Assembly: GCA_937896205.1 (NCBI GenBank)
Contig: CALBNA010000256.1
Coordinates: 1-10,858, forward strand
Source of the DNA: an uncultured Campylobacter sp.
GTDB lineage: Bacteria; Campylobacterota; Campylobacteria; Campylobacterales; Campylobacteraceae
Direction of reading: 5' to 3'
DNA: 10,858 nt
The notes under the pieces were generated by a model that did not search any database, had not been told where the DNA came from, and worked only from the letters and a program-made list of their open reading frames with translations. Each line of letters begins with the position of its first letter. Position 1 is the first letter of the stretch. The translations under genes were made by a program, and so were the position numbers. Shown here piece by piece: positions 1-6,687 of this stretch.

Positions 1-17
1 ATGTGTATAAGAGACAG
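1..17 (+). other. Residual Tn5/Nextera mosaic-end adapter (sequencing artefact)
   Basis: The 17 bases ATGTGTATAAGAGACAG equal the 3' end of the 19-bp Tn5 mosaic end used in Nextera libraries. Genomic sequence starts at about position 18, with the reading frame continuing as Ile-Val-Glu-Asp. Translations of the adapter give the artefact peptides MYKRQ and MCIRDR, which make the following partial gene look as though it has its own start. The ATG at position 1 is therefore not a start codon, and the window edge is a contig end with untrimmed adapter. Confidence 0.95.
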
Positions 18-1331
18 ATCGTGGAGGATCTGGCGAACAAAACAAAGAGCGCCGAGCCTGCTGCTGCGGCAAAAGACGAAACCGACGAGATCTCAGTCAA
101 AGGGTTTGAGTTTATGGACGATCCGGCCGAAGACGTCTTTGAAGACGAGATCATGGAGCTGGATCCGGGCGAGCTTAGGCTAGACGACGAGTTTGACGAT
201 ATTTCGCAAGCGGCGTCTGGTAAAGATAGCGCCTTTGACGAGTTAAACGAGATCGTAAAGGCTATCGACGATATGGATGAGCTAAGCGAAAAGCTCGAAG
301 GCAATGAGCTGGATTTAGACGATGCGGACGATGAGCCGACGGAGTTTGATGAGTTTGAAATCGCTGCAAAAGACGATAAATTTGACGATCTTTCTGCGGA
401 TATAGATGCGCCGGATGAGCTTCTTGGTGGCAAATTGGAGATGGCCGACGAGCCTGAACTCGGCACGGCAGAGCTTGTTGTAGATGGCGAAGACAAGCAT
501 GAAGAGATTGATGATAAATTTGAGCTTGATTTTGACGGTAGTATCGAGGATATCAAGCATCAAATCGACGAAATAGACAAGATGGACGAGCTGTCAGAAA
601 ATTTGGATACAGACGATGAGCCTTTGGATGCTAAATTTGAAACGGCGGACGAGCCTGATATGGCCAAGTTTGTCGATATGGATAGTGCGGACGAGCGTGA
701 AGCTCTGCAAAGCCTTGAACAAGCGGAAGATGACGATAAATTTGCAATAGAAGAAGCTGAGGAGCAAGAGGATATCTTTGCCGATATGGATATGAAATCC
801 GACGAGCCCGACGAGCAAGAGGTGCAGGTCAAAAATAGCGCCTTGGGCGATGAGTTTTTGCTAGACGATATGGACTTAGCGGGCGAGGAAGAGAAAGAGG
901 ATTTTGAGAGCGAAGCAAATTTGACGCAAGATGTTTTAGATGACGAGCTTGCGGATGATATTTTTGCCGCAGACGATCAAAGCGAGACGGAAATAAATCT
1001 CGAGCAAGACGCACAAGAAATCAGTGAGTCCGAAGCCATGCAAAACGAGCCTGAAATAGAGCCGCAGATTGATCCGAGCGAGTATGGCGACATCGAGCAA
1101 ATCAGCGAAAAAGATATGGCTTTAGCGCTTAACGAGAGCGGATTTGCGAGCGGCGAAGCGGTAAATTTGAGCTCGCAAAAAGCTCAAACGACATCAAAGA
1201 TAAACGAGCTAAAGGCTCAAATTTCAGACGCCGTAGCTAAAAATCTAGAAAATTCGCTGCAAGACGGCGAGCTCCGAGAGGCTCTAAAAAATCTCAACAT
1301 AAAAATCAATATAAGCTTTGAGGAAAAGTAG
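18..1331 (+). CDS. Highly acidic low-complexity protein, 5'-truncated
   Basis: This is the C-terminal 437 residues of a protein whose true start lies off the contig. About 35% of residues are Asp or Glu (153 counted), and I see no Cys or Trp. The body is made of short degenerate repeats such as MDELSE, DDEP, ADEP and DDKF. One longer unit, I-D-x-M-D-E-L-S-E, appears about residues 83-92 and again at 186-195. The last 45 residues change character to a less acidic amphipathic stretch ending NIKINISFEEK, which may be a folded or partner-binding tail. No membrane segment or signal is visible in the part present. It abuts gmk with no gap, so the two are probably co-translated. Position matches the C. 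jejuni 'highly acidic protein' (Cj1178c), which from memory lies between fliR and gmk. That match is recalled, not searched. Molecular function is unknown. Confidence 0.85.
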   Translation: MVEDLANKTKSAEPAAAAKDETDEISVKGFEFMDDPAEDVFEDEIMELDPGELRLDDEFDDISQAASGKDSAFDELNEIVKAIDDMDELSEKLEGNELDLDDADDEPTEFDEFEIAAKDDKFDDLSADIDAPDELLGGKLEMADEPELGTAELVVDGEDKHEEIDDKFELDFDGSIEDIKHQIDEIDKMDELSENLDTDDEPLDAKFETADEPDMAKFVDMDSADEREALQSLEQAEDDDKFAIEEAEEQEDIFADMDMKSDEPDEQEVQVKNSALGDEFLLDDMDLAGEEEKEDFESEANLTQDVLDDELADDIFAADDQSETEINLEQDAQEISESEAMQNEPEIEPQIDPSEYGDIEQISEKDMALALNESGFASGEAVNLSSQKAQTTSKINELKAQISDAVAKNLENSLQDGELREALKNLNIKINISFEEK

Positions 1332-1940
1332 TTGAAGGGGCAAATTTTAATTATCTCCGGCCCCAGCGGTAGCGGAAAAAGCACGCTTTTAAACCGTCTT
1401 TTAAAAGAGGAAAACGATGTTTATTTTTCGATATCAAGCACAACAAGAGCGCCGAGGCAGGGCGAGATCGAGGGCGTGAATTATTATTTTATAGGCGAAG
1501 ACGAGTTTAAAAAAGGCATAGACGCTGACGAGTTTTTGGAGTGGGCGTGCGTGCACGGCAACTATTACGGTACCTCGCTAAAGCCCGTTTTAAACGCGCT
1601 TGAAGAGGGCAAGATAGCGATTTTTGACATCGACGTGCAGGGTTTTAATATCGCAAAATCAAAATTTGCCAAAAATATCACCTCAGTTTTCATCACGACG
1701 GCTAGTAAAAACGAACTAAAATCAAGGCTGCAAAATCGCGGCACCGACAGTGCGGAAACTATCGAAAAACGGCTGATAAACGCAGTCGGCGAGATGGAGC
1801 ATATCTTAGAGTACGATTATTTTTTGATAAACGACGACTTGCAAAGCTGCTACGAAAATTTGCGCGGGATTTTGCGCTCGATGCGCCTAAAAACGTCAAA
1901 TTTAGACGCAAAAGAGATTATTAACAAATGGAATAATTGA
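1332..1940 (+). CDS. gmk: Guanylate kinase
   Basis: The enzyme transfers phosphate from ATP to GMP, giving GDP for GTP/dGTP synthesis; it acts in the cytoplasm. The 202 residues match the usual length. The Walker A loop GPSGSGKST is at residues 10-18. The GMP-binding region SISSTTRAPR is at 33-42, followed by GVNYYF at 48-53. YGTS is at 79-82, the DIDVQG strand at 99-104, and the LID arginines fall in RLQNRGTDS at 132-140. The start is TTG, directly after the TAG stop of the acidic gene. No ATG lies nearby, and the Met-Lys-Gly-Gln-Ile-Leu-Ile-Ile start leads straight into the first beta strand. No separate Shine-Dalgarno spacer exists, because the upstream gene's GAGGAAAAG lies just before it, so translation is probably coupled. 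Intact and ordinary. Confidence 0.97.
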   Translation: MKGQILIISGPSGSGKSTLLNRLLKEENDVYFSISSTTRAPRQGEIEGVNYYFIGEDEFKKGIDADEFLEWACVHGNYYGTSLKPVLNALEEGKIAIFDIDVQGFNIAKSKFAKNITSVFITTASKNELKSRLQNRGTDSAETIEKRLINAVGEMEHILEYDYFLINDDLQSCYENLRGILRSMRLKTSNLDAKEIINKWNN

Positions 1941-1980
1941 TAAAATTATGCTAATATAACGAAAATCAAAAGGAGAAAAA

Positions 1981-2205
1981 ATGGGTCCAAGCGTCCAACA
2001 ATTGCTTATTATTTTACTTATCGTGGTCTTGCTTTTTGGAGCGAAAAAGATCCCTGAGCTCGCAAAAGGCCTAGGTAAGGGAATAAAGAGCTTCAAATCG
2101 GAAATGGAAGACGATAAAAAAGCCGAGAACGTAGAAAAAGTAGAAGAGAAAAAAGAAGAAACCGCAACCGCCGCAAAGACTGAAGATACGGCTAAAAACG
2201 CGTAA
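1981..2205 (+). CDS. tatA: Twin-arginine translocase subunit TatA
   Basis: TatA forms the size-variable pore element of the Tat system, which exports folded proteins carrying an RR signal. The 74 residues show the standard architecture: a short N-terminus with one membrane helix at about residues 6-20, the FGAKKIPELAKGLGKGIKSFK hinge and amphipathic helix at about 20-40, then a charged, Lys/Glu/Ala-rich tail. A clear ribosome site AAGGAG lies 5 bases before the ATG. The 40-bp gap after gmk holds AT-rich, -10-like sequence (TAATAT near 1952), so a weak internal promoter is possible. TatB and TatC are not in the window. A possible client, a Tat-signal aldo/keto-reductase-like protein, is encoded 3.4 kb downstream. 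Confidence 0.95.
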   Translation: MGPSVQQLLIILLIVVLLFGAKKIPELAKGLGKGIKSFKSEMEDDKKAENVEKVEEKKEETATAAKTEDTAKNA

Positions 2206-2214
2206 GGAAAGGCG

Positions 2215-3801
2215 TTGAAAAAAAGCGTAATAAACGAGATAAAAGGCGCCGTAGACTTTGACTTTGCGCTGGAAAAGCCAAAAGATAAGGGCTTGGCGCA
2301 CTACGCGATGCCTACTTTTAGTCTGGCAAAACAGCTCAAAAAATCCCCCGTAGCCATAGCCGCCGAGCTAGCGTCTAAATTTGAAAATAGCGAAGTTTTT
2401 GAGGCTACGGCGCTAAACGGCTATATAAATTTTAAACTAAAACCCGCATTTTTGGATAAATTCGCCTCGGCTAGCCTTGCAAATCCGAACGAGTTCGCAA
2501 AAGGCGGCGGAACTAGCGGCGAGAAAATTTTACTTGAGTACGTCAGCGCAAACCCGACCGGTCCGCTTCATATCGGGCACGTTAGGGGCGCGGTTTTTGG
2601 CGATACGCTAGCTCGCGTCGGGCTTCATATCGGCGAAAATATCTCGACTGAATACTACATCAACGACGCAGGCAATCAAATCGAACTTCTAGGCACGTCC
2701 ATATCGCTTTGGACGCGCGAAAATCTGTTCGGCGAGAGCGTGGCGTATCCGGAGAAATTTTACCGCGGCGACTACATTGGGCCTATCGCAAAAGAAGCGC
2801 TAGAGAAATTCGGCAAAGAGATATTTTACGACGAGAGCCGAAATCTCGAGCTGGCCGAGTTTGGCAAGGATAAAGTGCTGGTTTTAATCAAGCAAAATTT
2901 AGCCGACGCGCAAATTTTCATCAAAAACTGGGCCAGCGAAAAGAGCTACTACGATAAACTCCCTCTTACGCTAGATCGCCTAAAAAACGAGAATGGCATC
3001 TACGAGAGCGAGGGTAAAATCTGGCTAAAATCAAGCGAAGTGGGTGACGAAAAAGACCGCGTCATCGTGCGCGAGGACGGTCGCGGCACGTATCTGGCCG
3101 GCGACGTCGTGTATCACGACGATAAATTTAGGCGCGGATTTGATCGCTGTATCAACATCTGGGGCGCCGATCACCACGGCTATATCGCGCGTATGAAGGC
3201 CGCCCTACATTTGCTTGGATACGACGAAAATCGCCTCGAGATCATACTTTCGCAGATGGTGAGCCTGCTAAAAGACGGCGAAGCCTACAAGATGAGTAAA
3301 CGCGCGGGCAACGTCGTGCTGATGAGCGACGTGGTCGAGGAGGTCGGCTACGAGGCGCTTAGATTTATGTTTCTTAGCAAGCGCTGCGACACGCACCTGG
3401 AGTTTGACGTGGACGAGCTAAAGCGCGAGGATAGCTCAAACCCGATATTTTATATCAACTACGCGCACGCAAGGATCAATCAAATTTTCGCAAAAGCGGG
3501 CAAAAACGTCGCCGATGTCGCGGGCGTGAAATTTGAAAATCTAAGCGAGGACGGCAAAAATTTGCTATTTGAGGCGCTTGCGCTAAACGATGTTTTAGTC
3601 GATAGCTTTAATACGCGCGCGGTAAATAAAATTTGCGACTATCTAAAGAGCTTGGCGGCGAATTTTCATAAATTTTACAACGAAAATCGCGTCGTGGGCA
3701 GCGAAAACGAAGACGAGCTTTTAAAGCTTTTCGCCGTCGTTGCACTCTCTATCAAAACGGCTCTAGGTCTAATGGGTATCGCTGCAAAAGACAAGATGTA
3801 G
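2215..3801 (+). CDS. argS: Arginyl-tRNA synthetase
   Basis: A class I synthetase that charges tRNA-Arg with arginine. The 528 residues are close to the length usual for epsilonproteobacterial ArgS. The N-terminal Add-1 domain spans about residues 1-85. The active-site segment SANPTGPLHIGHVRG is at about 111-125, with the HIGH motif at 119-122. The NDAGNQ segment is at 150-155, the GADHHGY turn at 317-323, and the KMSK loop at 359-362. The C-terminal helical anticodon-binding (DALR) domain covers about 410-528 and ends in the family-typical LGLMGI...KM. The start is TTG, with AAGGAAAGG close upstream and only 9 bp after the tatA stop, so it is the last gene of the gmk-tatA-argS unit. A terminator follows 18 bp after the stop. 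Confidence 0.97.
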   Translation: MKKSVINEIKGAVDFDFALEKPKDKGLAHYAMPTFSLAKQLKKSPVAIAAELASKFENSEVFEATALNGYINFKLKPAFLDKFASASLANPNEFAKGGGTSGEKILLEYVSANPTGPLHIGHVRGAVFGDTLARVGLHIGENISTEYYINDAGNQIELLGTSISLWTRENLFGESVAYPEKFYRGDYIGPIAKEALEKFGKEIFYDESRNLELAEFGKDKVLVLIKQNLADAQIFIKNWASEKSYYDKLPLTLDRLKNENGIYESEGKIWLKSSEVGDEKDRVIVREDGRGTYLAGDVVYHDDKFRRGFDRCINIWGADHHGYIARMKAALHLLGYDENRLEIILSQMVSLLKDGEAYKMSKRAGNVVLMSDVVEEVGYEALRFMFLSKRCDTHLEFDVDELKREDSSNPIFYINYAHARINQIFAKAGKNVADVAGVKFENLSEDGKNLLFEALALNDVLVDSFNTRAVNKICDYLKSLAANFHKFYNENRVVGSENEDELLKLFAVVALSIKTALGLMGIAAKDKM

Positions 3802-3819
3802 AATAAAATTAGTAAATTT

Positions 3820-3848
3820 AGAAGCGCTTTAAGCGGCGCTTTTTGTTT
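3820..3848 (+). terminator. Intrinsic terminator after argS
   Basis: The stem AAGCGC (3822-3827) pairs with GCGCTT (3836-3841) across an 8-base loop. It can be extended by a G-U and an A-U pair, and it runs directly into five T's (3840-3844). It starts 18 bp after the argS stop and closes the operon. Confidence 0.75.
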
Positions 3849-3869
3849 AAAAACAACCACTTAAAATCC

Positions 3870-4217
3870 ATGAATCTTTCCAAAATTTCCGCCGCATTTT
3901 TCTTTGTATTTTTAATAGCAATAGAGTATCTGGCTCTTACGCCCGCACAGATAAAACTCATCGAAAACAGCTGGGATAAAGCAAATCACTTCATTGCATT
4001 CGCTGCGCTTTACGTTACTTTGCATTTTGGCTTTTTTAGGCTAAATTTGGGCGCAAAGGTCGCTATTTTGCTAGCTTACGGTATCCAGATAGAGATCATG
4101 CAGTCGTTTGTGCCAAATCACTATTTTAGCTTGCTAGATATCGTCGCGGACGGCATCGGTATAGTTTTTGGCATCTTGCTGGCGAGAATTTTGGATCGGT
4201 TTAGGGCTAGATTTTAA
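3870..4217 (+). CDS. VanZ-like family small membrane protein
   Basis: A 115-residue membrane protein with about four hydrophobic helices: residues 5-22, 40-58, 62-80 and 89-107. VanZ-family hallmarks are visible: WDKANHF at about 35-41, GIQIEIMQSF at 71-80, and LLDIVADGIG at 88-97. VanZ of enterococci gives low-level teicoplanin resistance. The function of the short bacterial homologues is not established, so no resistance role should be read into this gene. I chose the ATG at 3870 because a TTG 27 bases upstream lies inside the argS terminator hairpin. No good Shine-Dalgarno sequence is visible before the ATG, so translation may be weak. The gene probably depends on read-through past the terminator or on a promoter I cannot see. 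Confidence 0.8.
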   Translation: MNLSKISAAFFFVFLIAIEYLALTPAQIKLIENSWDKANHFIAFAALYVTLHFGFFRLNLGAKVAILLAYGIQIEIMQSFVPNHYFSLLDIVADGIGIVFGILLARILDRFRARF

Positions 4218-4237
4218 ATTTGAAACTTCAAATTTGA

Positions 4238-4285
4238 CGGCTCGGCTGTGCGGGATTATTTTGTGCCGCGCCGTTTTGCTTTGTT
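4238..4285 (+). terminator. Candidate terminator after the VanZ-like gene
   Basis: CGGC-T-CGGC (4238-4246) pairs with GCCG-C-GCCG (4265-4273), leaving one internal mismatch and an 18-base loop. The sequence then continues TTTTGCTTTGTTT. The long loop lowers confidence. Just upstream, AAATTTGAA/TTCAAATTT (4216-4235) forms a near-perfect AT palindrome that starts at the stop codon. Confidence 0.4.
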
Positions 4286-4364
4286 TAAACACAACTTTTA
4301 CCATCAAATTTACCGCGTCAAATTTGTGCGAAACAGCGGGCTAAAGCGATAAATTTATAAATAG

Positions 4365-4393
4365 TCGCTAAAATGCAGTATAAAATTTAGCGA
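4365..4393 (+). promoter_or_regulatory. Candidate promoter enclosed by an 8-bp inverted repeat
   Basis: TCGCTAAA (4365-4372) and TTTAGCGA (4386-4393) form a perfect inverted repeat separated by 13 bases. The spacer contains TATAAAAT (4379-4386), a strong match to the epsilonproteobacterial -10 element. This is the only good -10 found in the 269-bp gap before the zinc peptidase gene, and it would give a leader of about 95 bases. The repeat could be an operator or a transcript hairpin; the sequence alone does not decide. No matching regulator gene is present. Confidence 0.4.
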
Positions 4394-4486
4394 CACGAGG
4401 CAAGAAAGCTAAATTTCGCGGACGCTGAAAAACAGCTCAACCCGCGGTTAAATTTAAAAGAAAAATCTAAAACGAAAGAGTAAAAA

Positions 4487-5356
4487 ATGAAATGGCAAGA
4501 CAGCAGACGAAGCGATAACGTCGAGGATAGAAGGCAAAACAGCGTAAACAGCATGGGCTCGCTGGGCGCGCTCATACCGATTATCAGATTTTTGCTGGGC
4601 TCAAATATCGGTCGCGTGGTGCTAGTTATCGGTGCGGTCGCGTATTTTATGGGCTTTAACCCTCTCGCGCTACTTGAGGGCGGCGGCGCGGGCACTCAAA
4701 GGGCGGCATTAGATAGCCCGCAGGAGAAGGAAAAGGTCGCCTTCGTCTCTGCGGTGCTGGCGCAGACTGAAGACGTGTGGAGCAAGGTGTTTAAGGCGGG
4801 CGGCGCACAGTACAAAGAGCCTAGCTTAGTGCTTTTTAGAGACGCGGTCTCTAGCGCGTGCGGCACGGCTAGCTCGCAGATGGGGCCTTTTTACTGCCCG
4901 GCGGATAGAAAAGTCTATCTGGATCTTAGCTTTTTTGAAGAGCTAGAGGCCAAATACAAGGCCGCCGGCGACTTCGCGCAGGCCTACGTGATCGCCCACG
5001 AGGTCGGACACCACGTGCAAAATTTACTAGGCACGCTCGGTAAAATAAGCGAGCTAAAATCGCGCACGAAAAGCCCAGTAGAGCAAAACGCGCTGCAAGT
5101 CAAGGTCGAGCTGCAAGCTGACTGCTATGCGGGCGTCTGGGCGCACTACATGGGGCGCTACAAGGTGCTAGAAGACGGTGACATCGAAGAGGCGCTAAAC
5201 GCCGCGAGCGCGATAGGCGACGACGCGCTACAGAAAAAATACCAAGGCCGCGTGACGCCGGACTCGTTCACGCACGGCTCGTCAAAGCAGCGCATGACGT
5301 GGTTTAAAAAGGGATTTGAGGGCGGACAGCCAAGCTCGTGCGCGTTTGAGATCTAA
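4487..5356 (+). CDS. Neutral zinc metallopeptidase, YpfJ family
   Basis: The protein is a membrane-anchored member of the YpfJ/neutral zinc metallopeptidase family (Pfam Zn_peptidase, from memory). Its 289 residues match the family length. The N-terminal segment MKWQDSRRSDNVEDRR is typical, followed by one hydrophobic anchor at about residues 42-63. The zinc site HEVGHH is at 171-176, with its third ligand probably in ELQADCYAGVWAH at 209-220. The conserved end THGSSKQRMTWFKKGF lies at about 262-277. Cys125 and Cys137 bracket the GTASSQMGPFY segment and could form a disulfide if this part faces the periplasm. The ribosome site is weak (AAAGAG). Substrate and physiological role are not known for the family. 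A strong terminator follows. Confidence 0.92.
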   Translation: MKWQDSRRSDNVEDRRQNSVNSMGSLGALIPIIRFLLGSNIGRVVLVIGAVAYFMGFNPLALLEGGGAGTQRAALDSPQEKEKVAFVSAVLAQTEDVWSKVFKAGGAQYKEPSLVLFRDAVSSACGTASSQMGPFYCPADRKVYLDLSFFEELEAKYKAAGDFAQAYVIAHEVGHHVQNLLGTLGKISELKSRTKSPVEQNALQVKVELQADCYAGVWAHYMGRYKVLEDGDIEEALNAASAIGDDALQKKYQGRVTPDSFTHGSSKQRMTWFKKGFEGGQPSSCAFEI

Positions 5357-5408
5357 ATTTGACTTTTTAGCGCTGTACCCCGTTTGACGAGCGTAAATTT
5401 CTACTCGG

Positions 5409-5439
5409 CCGCATTTGGATAAATTTAAATGCGGTTTTT
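5409..5439 (+). terminator. Intrinsic terminator after the zinc peptidase gene
   Basis: A perfect 8-bp stem, CCGCATTT (5409-5416) with AAATGCGG (5427-5434), has a 10-base loop and is followed immediately by TTTTT (5435-5439). It lies 53 bp after the stop codon and should isolate the peptidase gene from the next gene. Confidence 0.85.
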
Positions 5440-5562
5440 CGGACCTCATTTGTCGGAATCAAATTTAAATTTTTGTGATTTTAAGCAAATTTGGGCGCGA
5501 CGGCGCCGTTTGGTTTGCAAATTTAAGCGTAACAAGCGATAAGATCAAAAAGTGGAGCAAAA

Positions 5563-6498
5563 ATGAAAAGAAGAGACTTCATAGAGGGCGCGGCGACCTG
5601 CGCGGTGGGGCTTACTGTAGGGCTGTATTTGTTTGCCGAGCAGGCCGGCGAGATCGGCGCTACAAATTTGACGGACGGCGTAGATCTAAGCGGCGCGAAA
5701 AATCTCGGCGAAAAACTTGCCGCCATGACCCCATATCTCACGCTAAATAACAGAATTTTGATGCCGATCGTCGGACTTGGCGCGGGTAAATTTGATGATT
5801 TGAAAGACAAAAACGCGCTTGAGACGGCTCTTGGGCTAGGTTACCGCCTGATCGATACGGACGGGCGCGAGGAGGGCGCGGCTACTGCATTTGCGGCTAG
5901 CGGCTTAGAGCGCGGGCAGCTATTTATTCAAAGCTCGGTAGGCGCTCAAAATACTGACGAAAACGACATAATAAAAAGCTTTGAGCGTTCACTAAAAAAA
6001 CTAAATACCGACTACGTCGATCTGCTTTTACTGTGCGCAGGGACGGGCGATACTAGCTCTGCGTGGCGCGTTTTGCAGAGGCTTTACCACGAGGGGCTTG
6101 CGGCGTCGATCGGCATTTGCGACTATCAGGGGGAATTTGGAGTCGAAAATTTAGTCAAAATCGCGCAAGGTAGCGAAGTTAAACCCGCGGTTTATCAGAC
6201 GCGCTCTCGCTCCTATCTACGGCACTTTGCTGCGCGCGGCAAGGTGACCGACCATGACGTGCAAGTGCAGCTGCTATATGAGCCCGGCGAAGAGCTAAAA
6301 GAGCCCGCGCTCGCGCAAATCAGCGAAAAATACGGCAAAACGCGGTCACAAATCATCTTGCGCTGGCTCGTACAACACGGGGTTTGCGCGGTAGTAAACT
6401 CCGATAGTAAGGAGCGATTGCTTGAAGATATCGATATTTTTGGCTTTGAGCTCGCGGACGAGGATAGCGAGCTGATAGCAAAGCTCTGGAAAAGCTAG
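5563..6498 (+). CDS. Tat-signal aldo/keto-reductase-fold protein, probably catalytically degenerate
   Basis: The 311 residues start with a twin-arginine signal: MKRRDFIEG, then a hydrophobic stretch at about 12-25. This implies export of the folded protein by Tat, as a periplasmic or anchored product. The rest follows the aldo/keto reductase barrel: LGLGYRLIDTD (90-100), TDYVDLLLL (149-157), GLAASIGI (178-185), LKEPALAQISEKYGKTRSQ (245-263), ILRW and the FELADED end. Compared with the family pattern, the tetrad Asp is kept (Asp98). The Tyr site (family IDTA..Y.NE) reads Arg/Glu (102-104), the Lys site (FITTKLW) reads FIQSSVG with Ser125, and the His site (DLYLIHWP) reads LLLLC with Cys158. 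The NADPH-contacting Lys of PKSxxxxR is Asn279, while Ser280 and Arg285 remain. By-eye alignment suggests a pseudoenzyme or altered chemistry. GGAG 5 bases before the ATG supports the start. Confidence 0.85.
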   Translation: MKRRDFIEGAATCAVGLTVGLYLFAEQAGEIGATNLTDGVDLSGAKNLGEKLAAMTPYLTLNNRILMPIVGLGAGKFDDLKDKNALETALGLGYRLIDTDGREEGAATAFAASGLERGQLFIQSSVGAQNTDENDIIKSFERSLKKLNTDYVDLLLLCAGTGDTSSAWRVLQRLYHEGLAASIGICDYQGEFGVENLVKIAQGSEVKPAVYQTRSRSYLRHFAARGKVTDHDVQVQLLYEPGEELKEPALAQISEKYGKTRSQIILRWLVQHGVCAVVNSDSKERLLEDIDIFGFELADEDSELIAKLWKS

Positions 6499-6687
6499 CA
6501 GGCGTACGAGGTCGGTTTGTCCTCAAATTTGTGCGTCTTAAATTCGGCAAGCTTGGGTTGATGGCAATTTTGCTGATTAGCTGCGCTAAATTTGCTGGCT
6601 TTATAGACGTTAAATTTGGCTTTAGCGGTCTTGGCTAAAATTTCGCGAATCGCAGCGAAAAAACCTATAACAAGCATAAGGAAATCA

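Noticed and set aside
3..17. ATG-like N-terminus MYKRQ (and MCIRDR in another frame) as a real gene start
   Set aside because: It is a translation of the sequencing adapter; the gene is truncated at its 5' end.
315..1014. Several minus-strand open frames opposite the acidic gene
   Set aside because: They are the complement of GAC/GAG/GAT-rich codons, which read as Ser/Leu/Val and avoid stops; no starts with ribosome sites.
3843..3869. Upstream TTG start for the VanZ-like protein
   Set aside because: It lies inside the argS terminator T tract and has no ribosome site; the ATG at 3870 opens directly into the first membrane helix.
5475..5750. Arg-rich plus-strand frame overlapping the start of the reductase-like gene
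   Set aside because: It overlaps the supported gene in another frame, has no ribosome site, and its Arg-rich product reflects GC-biased codons read out of frame.
5563..6498. Frameshifted or decaying pseudogene reading of the reductase-like protein
   Set aside because: The frame is continuous, with a good ribosome site, signal peptide and normal C-terminus; only active-site residues are changed.
6616..6687. 24-residue N-terminal extension of the propeller-like protein
   Set aside because: A TTG start without a ribosome site, whereas AAGGA sits 5 bases before the ATG at 6688.
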